Shown here one piece after another: positions 57,867 through 64,000 of a DNA stretch of 64,000 bases (its first letter is position 1; each line of letters starts with the position of its first letter). Source of the DNA: Prochlorococcus sp. AG-436-M02 (GTDB lineage Bacteria > Cyanobacteriota > Cyanobacteriia > PCC-6307 > Cyanobiaceae); contig QCPL01000003.1 in assembly GCA_003212515.1 (NCBI GenBank), positions 1 through 64,000 of the forward strand, given 5' to 3'. The position numbers were made by a program, and so were the translations under genes. A model generated the notes under the pieces. That model worked only from the letters and a program-made list of their open reading frames with translations, was not told where the DNA came from and made no database searches.

Positions 57867-58275
57867 GAAAGCAGGAGAGGTGATCGCAATCGAGATTTGT
57901 TGGATTTCCACAATAAATCCTCGATTGAGGAAAGTCCGGGCTCCCAAATGGTCGAACTTGCTGGGTAACGCCCAGTGCGGGTGACCGTGAGGATAGTGCC
58001 ACAGAAACACACCGCCGATGTCTTTTTATCGAGCCATGCTCATAAAAGAACAGGCAAGGGTGCAAAGGTGCGGTAAGAGCGCACCAGCAGTATCGAGAGG
58101 TACTGGCTAGGTAAACCCCGGTTGGGTGCAAGGCAAAGGTTTTAGGAAGACCATTTTACCTATCACCTATATCAAGGCCGCTTGAGGCTTCTGGCAACAG
58201 CAGTCCCAGATAGATGATCGCCCACTATCTAAACTTATTAGATGGTGAACAGAACCCGGCTTATGCCCTGCTTTC
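57867..58275 (+). ncRNA. rnpB: RNase P RNA
   Basis: The catalytic RNA of RNase P, which trims tRNA 5' ends. The boundary helix P1 is GAAAGCAGG (57867-57875) with CCTGCTTTC (58267-58275). The conserved core GAGGAAAGTCCGGGCTCCC is at 57927-57945, and the 3' core AGAACCCGGCTTAT at 58251-58264. A central GGTAAACCCCGGTTGGGTGC block is also typical. The length near 409 nt fits bacterial type A RNAs. Exact ends need mapping. Confidence 0.95.
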
Positions 58276-58320
58276 ACTCAACAAATTGTCAATAAAAATA
58301 GATGCATCTAATAATCAAAA

Positions 58321-59067
58321 ATGACTACTAAACAAAAAGAAACTATTCCTATCAAAAGAATAAAAACAATCTATATGCTGCTGGAAAATAGTAATTTAAA
58401 AGTTAAAGATTTAAAGAAAATAAAAGAGAATGAATCTGCATGTATAGAGATTCTCAATGAAGCATTAACTCATACTTCAACAAATTTATCTATCAACCAT
58501 GAAAGACTAGAATTTCACGGAGATGCAGTTCTAAGACTAGCAGCCTCAGAATACATTCAAATCCATTTCCCTAAACTAAAAGTTGGTGATCGATCAGCAC
58601 TAAGGGCTCAATTAGTAAGTGACGAATGGTTAGCAAAAGTAGGCAATAAAATAAAAATAAAAGAAGCAATGTTAATCGCCCCTAAAGCGTTAAAAGATGA
58701 CGCCGCGAGAGAAACAATTTGTGCTGAAGGGACTGAAGCCTTAATAGGAGCTCTATATGAATGTTTAAACAGTGTTGAATCAATACAAGATTGGTTGGAA
58801 CCTTTCTGGAAAATAGAAAGTAGCAAAATTTTGTCTGATCCTTATAAGCAAAATGCTAAATCAGCTCTCCAAGAATGGAGCCAAGGCAAAGGATTTAATC
58901 AACCCATATATGATATTAATGAGGTATCTAAACAACATGGTGATGCAAGAAGGTTCTATTGCACCGTAAGAATAAAAGAAGATGTTATGGGAAAAGGCTG
59001 GGGTAGTTCAAGAAAAAAAGCTGCAAAAGAAGCTGCAAAAGAAGCACTTAAAAACTTAAATATTTAA
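58321..59067 (+). CDS. rnc: ribonuclease III
   Basis: RNase III cleaves double-stranded RNA in rRNA processing and sRNA regulation. The 248-residue protein has the signature HERLEFHGDAVLRLA (from about residue 60, with the metal-binding Glu and Asp). It also has CAEGTEALIGALYE and a C-terminal dsRNA-binding domain with GKGWGSSRKKAAKEAAKEAL. A His replaces the more usual Leu in ERLEFLGD. The first 30 residues are an extra basic leader. It starts 45 bases after rnpB. Confidence 0.94.
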   Translation: MTTKQKETIPIKRIKTIYMLLENSNLKVKDLKKIKENESACIEILNEALTHTSTNLSINHERLEFHGDAVLRLAASEYIQIHFPKLKVGDRSALRAQLVSDEWLAKVGNKIKIKEAMLIAPKALKDDAARETICAEGTEALIGALYECLNSVESIQDWLEPFWKIESSKILSDPYKQNAKSALQEWSQGKGFNQPIYDINEVSKQHGDARRFYCTVRIKEDVMGKGWGSSRKKAAKEAAKEALKNLNI

Positions 59068-59270
59068 AGAAGCTCAAGTTGATTTAATGGAATAGTCAAC
59101 AACTTATCCCAATTTCCTCCTTCAAAAAGAACGGCTGCCTTTTTCTCAGTAATGCGCTGTACAAAACCTTTGTATCCATTATAAATAGAGGACGGGTTAT
59201 TCACAATAACAGATGATCCTGGCAGGATTATTTCTTCTGAATTACTCACTTTTTTAATTAAATCAATCAC
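59064..59270 (-). CDS. ndhS: NAD(P)H dehydrogenase subunit S
   Basis: NdhS is an SH3-like subunit that forms the ferredoxin-binding site of NDH-1. The 68-residue product contains PGSSVIVNNPSSIYNGYKGFVQRI and KAAVLFEGGNWDKLLTIPL, close to the NdhS signature. The N-terminal 12 residues are a short leader. It converges on rnc with a four-base overlap of stop codons. With ndhN at 6473, two NDH-1 peripheral subunits are encoded in this window. Confidence 0.86.
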   Translation of the reverse strand: MIDLIKKVSNSEEIILPGSSVIVNNPSSIYNGYKGFVQRITEKKAAVLFEGGNWDKLLTIPLNQLELL

Positions 59271-59295
59271 TATTTTAAATCTCTTTTAACTAAAG

Positions 59296-59826
59296 ATGTA
59301 TAAAGAAATCATTTGGTTAACGATTGGAGAGATTGTTGCACCACAAGGTCTTCGTGGTGAAGTTAGAATTAATCCCAGTAGCGACTTTCCAGAACGATTT
59401 ATAAATTCAGGTCCAAGATGGTTGCAAAGCAAAAGTGAAGAGCCTCAAAAGATTCAATTGCTCTCGGGAAGACAAATACCAGGTAAATCTATCTATGTTG
59501 TCTCTTTCCTAGGTATAAATAACCGTTCTCAAGCAGAATTATTAGTAGGCAAAAAAGTATTAGTTAATTCGAACCAAAGACCAAAACTTCAAGAAGGAGA
59601 ATTCCACCTTTTAGACCTTGTAGGCTTAAAAGTAAAGCTTCAGCCAGACGGGGAGCATATTGGGAAGATAGTCAATCTTACAAGCTCTGGCAATGACCTT
59701 CTAGAAGTAGAATTGAATTCAGGGAAAAAAGTTCTAGTGCCTTTTGTTAAAGAAATTGTTCCAATCATCAACCTTGAAGAAAGTTGGGTATTAATTATTC
59801 CTCCTTCAGGTCTATTTGATTTATGA
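59296..59826 (+). CDS. rimM: 16S rRNA processing protein RimM
   Basis: RimM assists maturation of the 30S head with S19. The 176-residue protein has the N-terminal RimM domain (TIGEIVAPQGLRGEVRINP) and the C-terminal PRC-barrel (FHLLDLVGLKVKL...NDLLEVELNSGKKVLVPFV). ATG at 59296 (MYKEIIWLTIGE). It lies 25 bases from the divergent ndhS start and 28 bases before manC. Confidence 0.93.
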   Translation: MYKEIIWLTIGEIVAPQGLRGEVRINPSSDFPERFINSGPRWLQSKSEEPQKIQLLSGRQIPGKSIYVVSFLGINNRSQAELLVGKKVLVNSNQRPKLQEGEFHLLDLVGLKVKLQPDGEHIGKIVNLTSSGNDLLEVELNSGKKVLVPFVKEIVPIINLEESWVLIIPPSGLFDL

Positions 59827-59854
59827 AAAGAAGCGGAAAATAGTAGATTAATAA

Positions 59855-61309
59855 ATGAGGCTGGCAAACGCAGTGACTAAAGACTCCATAACTCCTGTCA
59901 TTCTCTGTGGAGGCTCTGGTACAAGATTATGGCCATTATCAAGAGCAAGCTACCCAAAACAGTTCTGGGCCTTAATTAATGAAACTAAGAAGACCTTACT
60001 ACAACAAACTTATGAACGTATTCAAGGCATAAAAGGTCTAAATGGTCCTTTTTTAATATGCAATGAAGAGCATCGATTCATAGTTGCAGAACAGATGCGC
60101 CAAATTAATGTCCAATCAAGCGCTATTTTTCTAGAGCCAATTGGTCGAAATACAGCTCCAGCAATAACAATCGCGGCATTAAAAGCTACTGAATCAGAAG
60201 AAGATCCTCTACTGCTCGTTCTTTCTGCTGACCATATAATCTCGGATAACAAAAGCTTTATAAAATCAATAGAAGCTGGTCAGGCAGCAGCATCAGCAGG
60301 ACGACTAGTGACTTTTGGGATTTGTCCAAATTCTCCTGAAACTGGCTATGGGTATATAGAAGCATTCGAAAACTCAAATAATCAATTACAACCATCTGAA
60401 ATTAAAAGGTTTGTAGAAAAACCTGATAAAGAAACTGCTGAGAAATTTATAAATAACCCTCGCTTTTCCTGGAATAGCGGAATCTTTCTTTTCAAAGCAA
60501 GTGTAATTCTTAAAGAATTAGAAAAACAAGCACCAGAAATACTCATCGCATGTAAAAAAGCCCTTGCAATGAATGTCAAGGATCTAGATTTTCAAAGGCT
60601 GGATCAAAAAGCTTTTGCCAAATGCCCTAGTCTCTCAATTGATATTGCGGTAATGGAAAAAACCAAGCTGGGAACTGTTCTTCCCCTCAATGCTGGATGG
60701 AGTGACATTGGTAGCTGGGAATCACTCTGGAAAGAATCTAAAAAAGACAACCATGGAAATGTTTTAAAAGGAAAAGTAATTTCAAATAATAATTCGAACT
60801 GCTACATCAGAAGTGAGCAACGTTTAGTAGTTGGGCTTGGGATAAAAGACTTGATTGTTGTTGAAACAGACGATGTTGTTCTTGTTGCAAACCGACAGCA
60901 ATCTCAAGATATAAAATCAATAGTCAATAAATTAAAAGAAGAAAATAATAGAGAAGCAAAAACTCATACAAAAATCTATCGACCTTGGGGTTATTACACT
61001 TCAATAATTAATGGAAAAAGATGGCAAGTGAAGAAAATTCAAGTTAACCCCGGAGCAAGTCTATCTCTACAAATGCACCGTCATCGTACAGAACATTGGG
61101 TAGTTGTTAAAGGGACTGCATTAGTTGAGCGTGATTCAAAAACAGAAGTATTAGAAGAGAATCAAAGCACTTATATACCTTTAGGTTGCAAGCACAGACT
61201 AACCAATGAAGGCAAGGTACCATTAGATCTAATAGAAATACAGAGTGGAAGTTATATTGGAGAAGATGATATTGTTAGATTTGATGATAACTATGGACGT
61301 ATAGATTAA
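59855..61309 (+). CDS. manC: mannose-1-phosphate guanylyltransferase / phosphomannose isomerase
   Basis: Makes GDP-mannose for surface polysaccharide. The 484-residue bifunctional protein opens with the nucleotidyltransferase motif VILCGGSGTRLWPLSRASYPKQF and has FVEKPD at about residue 188. It ends in a cupin-type isomerase domain, LQMHRHRTEHWVVVKGTA. The ATG at 59855 gives an N-terminal leader of about 11 residues. It follows rimM and converges with glmS, 13 bases apart. Confidence 0.95.
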   Translation: MRLANAVTKDSITPVILCGGSGTRLWPLSRASYPKQFWALINETKKTLLQQTYERIQGIKGLNGPFLICNEEHRFIVAEQMRQINVQSSAIFLEPIGRNTAPAITIAALKATESEEDPLLLVLSADHIISDNKSFIKSIEAGQAAASAGRLVTFGICPNSPETGYGYIEAFENSNNQLQPSEIKRFVEKPDKETAEKFINNPRFSWNSGIFLFKASVILKELEKQAPEILIACKKALAMNVKDLDFQRLDQKAFAKCPSLSIDIAVMEKTKLGTVLPLNAGWSDIGSWESLWKESKKDNHGNVLKGKVISNNNSNCYIRSEQRLVVGLGIKDLIVVETDDVVLVANRQQSQDIKSIVNKLKEENNREAKTHTKIYRPWGYYTSIINGKRWQVKKIQVNPGASLSLQMHRHRTEHWVVVKGTALVERDSKTEVLEENQSTYIPLGCKHRLTNEGKVPLDLIEIQSGSYIGEDDIVRFDDNYGRID

Positions 61310-61322
61310 TTCCTATTTATAT

Positions 61323-63227
61323 TTATTCCACAGTTACACTTTTTGCTAAATTTCTTGGTTGATCAACATCTAGTCCTCGATGAGCTGCAATATGATAACT
61401 CAATAATTGCAACGGAATTACAGTCAATAATGGGCTAATCCATTCACTTACTTTAGGAATAGGTAACAAATGATCAAATATTTGTGTTTCTGGTGATTCA
61501 GGCGCAATGCCAATTAAACAAGCATCTCTAGCTTTAGCCTCTTGGGCATTGCTTAGAACTTTCTCAAAAACAATTCCTTGCGTAGCAATTGAAATAACAG
61601 GAACTTTATAATCTAATAATGCAATAGGTCCATGCTTCATTTCTCCTGCAGGAAAACCTTCAGCATGAATATAACTTATCTCCTTGAGTTTTAAAGCAGC
61701 CTCCAAAGCTATTGGATAATTAATACCTCTACCCAAAAATATTACATCTTTAGTATTAACAAACTGATGAGCTAATTTTTCAGTCAATCTATTGTGTATT
61801 TTGATCAAATCTCTTAACTGATTTGGAACTAAGCGGAGTTGACTACATAGTTCATTAATTTCTTTTAGAGAACGCTTATTTTTCTTTGCTGCAAACATTA
61901 TTGCTAAACCATAAAAAGTTAATAATTGTCCAAAGAAAGTCTTTGTCGCAGCAACTCCAACTTCTAATCCAGCGCCTATATCAATGATATTAGAAACCTG
62001 CCTAGCTATAGAACTCTCTATTCTATTAGTTATACCCAATTGCCTAGAAGAAAAAAGATTATCTTTCAAATTGGAACGCCTCTCAGATTCCATTATCAAA
62101 GCTGCAAGAGTATCTGCTGTTTCTCCTGATTGAGTAACACCAATAGTCAAAACATTTGGCGCTAAAGGGGGTGGTGCATAACGAAATTCACTTGCAAAAA
62201 AAACAGTCGCAGGGATTCCAGCAAATTGCTCCAAAAGATAAGCACCAACCATTGCTGCATGGCGACTAGTACCACAAGCTAAGATTTGAATAGATTCGAT
62301 AGATTCGTAAAAGGAATCCTCAAATGACAAGGCTATTGGTGAGGAAGCAGATAACCCATCAGGTAAATATCTTGAAATCCATTGATCAGCAGTTTCAGGT
62401 TGCTCATAAATCTCTTTAAGCATGAAATGTCGAAACTGACCTTTCTCAATATCTTTCTCAGAATTAATAATTAAGGACGGAGTTCTATGTTGTCGTTCCC
62501 CTAAAGAATCATAAATCTCTACTCCTAAAGGAGTCAGCAAAGCTAATTCTTTATCTTCCAAAGGCAAAACTGTTCTTGTAAATCCTGCGAAAGCTGAGGA
62601 GTCACTTGCACAAAGAAACTCACCTTGCGCAAACCCTATTAATAATGGCGCCTTATTCTTAGCAACAATCAACACATCTGGAGTCTCAGCCCATATAACA
62701 GCAAGCGCATATGATCCCTGCAATAAATTAAGAACCTCCTTAACAGCTAAAAAAAGCATTTCTCCATTAGGAATTGCCCCGTCCTGTGTTAATCGGCTCA
62801 ATTCTTCTGATATCAAATGAGGAATTACTTCAGTATCAGTCTCAGAGCAGAATTTAATTCCTTTGTTCTGAAGACTCTCTCTTAAAAGAGTATGGTTCTC
62901 AATAATTCCATTTTGAACAACTGCTACTTTGCCTAAAGAATCAACATGAGGATGAGCATTTCTAAGCTCTGGCTTACCATGCGTAGCCCATCTTGTATGA
63001 CCTATTCCTATATGGCCTGGTGCTCCTTCAACTGAAATTAGGTCTACAAGGTTAAATAATTTTCCTTCAGCCTTTTTACAGGTAATAAAGCCTTTTTGAG
63101 TATCAGTATCCGTAGTAACTGTAGCTAATCCAGCAGAGTCATAACCTCTATATTCAAGCCTTTTCAGCCCTTCTAAAAGAACTGGAGATGCTTCGCGAGA
63201 ACCAACTAATGCGACTATTCCACACAT
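61323..63227 (-). CDS. glmS: glucosamine-fructose-6-phosphate aminotransferase
   Basis: GlmS makes glucosamine-6-phosphate for peptidoglycan and LPS. The 634-residue protein starts MCGIVALVGS, with the glutaminase nucleophile Cys2. The glutaminase domain runs to about residue 240 and is followed by two SIS domains with CGTSRHAA, SQSGETADTLAAL and GRGINYPIALEAALKLKEISY. The C-terminus is LDVDQPRNLAKSVTVE. No glmS ribozyme is seen upstream, as expected for cyanobacteria. Confidence 0.97.
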   Translation of the reverse strand: MCGIVALVGSREASPVLLEGLKRLEYRGYDSAGLATVTTDTDTQKGFITCKKAEGKLFNLVDLISVEGAPGHIGIGHTRWATHGKPELRNAHPHVDSLGKVAVVQNGIIENHTLLRESLQNKGIKFCSETDTEVIPHLISEELSRLTQDGAIPNGEMLFLAVKEVLNLLQGSYALAVIWAETPDVLIVAKNKAPLLIGFAQGEFLCASDSSAFAGFTRTVLPLEDKELALLTPLGVEIYDSLGERQHRTPSLIINSEKDIEKGQFRHFMLKEIYEQPETADQWISRYLPDGLSASSPIALSFEDSFYESIESIQILACGTSRHAAMVGAYLLEQFAGIPATVFFASEFRYAPPPLAPNVLTIGVTQSGETADTLAALIMESERRSNLKDNLFSSRQLGITNRIESSIARQVSNIIDIGAGLEVGVAATKTFFGQLLTFYGLAIMFAAKKNKRSLKEINELCSQLRLVPNQLRDLIKIHNRLTEKLAHQFVNTKDVIFLGRGINYPIALEAALKLKEISYIHAEGFPAGEMKHGPIALLDYKVPVISIATQGIVFEKVLSNAQEAKARDACLIGIAPESPETQIFDHLLPIPKVSEWISPLLTVIPLQLLSYHIAAHRGLDVDQPRNLAKSVTVE

Positions 63228-63305
63228 ATATAAAAGTATGAACTTAAATCCATAAGCTTACGGACTGTAAAGAACATACCCCAAAGCCTAATTTTGTAAA
63301 AGTAA

Positions 63306-63557
<252 letters not shown>

Positions 63558-63685
63558 CTATAGATAACGTTGCATGTAAAAAACTTTACTCAATTTGGTT
63601 CAACATAAAGAGATTCATGCATCTGGCTTCACTCTTGTTAACTCGCGACCATGAACTCGTAGGATAAGAACAAATATCCAGAATT

Positions 63686-63928
63686 ATGTCTCAAGAAGCA
63701 ATTCTCGAAAAAGTTCGTTCCATCGTTGCAGAGCAACTGAGCGTTGAAGCAGGCGAAATCAAGCCAGATTCAAACTTCCAGAACGATCTAGGAGCAGACT
63801 CTCTTGACACCGTTGAATTGGTGATGGCTCTCGAAGAAGCCTTTGATATCGAGATCCCAGATGAAGCTGCTGAAGGCATTGCCACAGTTGGAGATGCCGT
63901 TAAATACATAGAAGACAAGCAATCCTGA
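63686..63928 (+). CDS. acpP: acyl carrier protein
   Basis: ACP carries growing acyl chains in fatty acid synthesis. The 80-residue acidic product has the phosphopantetheine attachment Ser39 in [16 protein letters not shown], the standard signature. Start ATG at 63686 ([14 protein letters not shown]). The fabF start lies a few bases after its stop, the usual acpP-fabF order. Confidence 0.98.
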   Translation: MSQEAILEKVRSIVAEQLSVEAGEIKPDSNFQNDLGADSLDTVELVMALEEAFDIEIPDEAAEGIATVGDAVKYIEDKQS

Positions 63929-63935
63929 GGATCTA

Positions 63936-64000
63936 ATGATGGAGAACCTCCATCGAGTTGTAATAACTGGTCTTGGCGCTATTACACCAATTGGCAATAC
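63936..64000 (+). CDS. fabF: 3-oxoacyl-ACP synthase II, 5' end only
   Basis: Only the first 21 or so codons are in the window. They read MMENLHRVVITGLGAITPIGN, which matches the FabF N-terminus (VVITGxGxxTPxG). Two adjacent ATG codons at 63936 and 63939 could start. GAGGA at 63927-63931 favours the second by spacing (seven bases). It overlaps or follows acpP directly and is co-transcribed with it. Confidence 0.9.
   Translation, partial: MMENLHRVVITGLGAITPIGN

Overview
The window looks like chromosome of a marine picocyanobacterium, most likely a low-light-adapted Prochlorococcus. It is AT-rich, densely packed and free of mobile elements. It carries oxygenic-photosynthesis genes (psaC, psaD, ndhN, ndhS, heme oxygenase with pebA/pebB), a cyanobacterial-type gshA, ppc, glgP and the circadian-input gene ldpA. 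The genus call rests on base composition, gene content and gene order recognised from memory, not on a database search. The strain is not determined.

Layout. 1-6073 is the S10/spc-type ribosomal operon, read leftward from rplC to a truncated rplE. 6473-7978 is ndhN-ldpA. 8127-10238 holds tRNA-Gln(TTG), a HAD phosphatase and recA with a LexA-like box. 10244-21197 carries a DUF2839 protein, a degenerate DinG-like helicase, tyrA, a CrtD-type carotenoid desaturase, a fructosamine-kinase family protein, a CAAD/CURT1-like membrane protein, a MoeB-rhodanese fusion, a tandem CobO-like protein, a LarE-like sulfurtransferase, speD and recF. 21298-36063 runs from tRNA-Arg(CCG) through GNAT, ppc, gshA, trpE, psaD, a histidine-kinase-like protein, rodA, mrp, hemF, a CCB-type factor and an RNase D-like exonuclease to an LpxB-related protein, beside tRNA-Cys(GCA). 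36141-37917 is a gene-poor 1.8 kb stretch. 38677-46348 holds purM, panC-cmk, a low-Mr tyrosine phosphatase, ho1-pebA-pebB and icd. 46364-50725 is a leftward 2-hydroxyacid cluster: dld, an FMN-dependent L-2-hydroxyacid oxidase and a DUF1537 sugar-acid kinase. 50825-64000 holds an aldose epimerase, an alpha/beta hydrolase, a Na+/H+ antiporter, glgP, two small unknowns, tRNA-Arg(CCT), rnpB, rnc, ndhS, rimM, manC, glmS, psaC, acpP and the start of fabF.

The most interesting part is the gene-poor 36.1-37.9 kb stretch. It contains a compact minus-strand RNA at about 37170-37230 with a TATAAT box, a loop matching 10 of 11 bases of the Yfr1 sRNA core and a perfect terminator. It also contains a 44-codon membrane ORF ending in a perfect 17-bp terminator hairpin, a 43-codon single-helix membrane ORF and a 51-codon Cys-rich ORF with a strong ribosome binding site. 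Other points worth checking are a histidine kinase with a degraded ATP-binding domain, the duplicated CobO-like protein, a DinG-like protein without Walker motifs, the lactate/hydroxyacid cluster, an unclear RecF start codon, and a tRNA-like 11-mer repeated between tRNA-Gln and recA.
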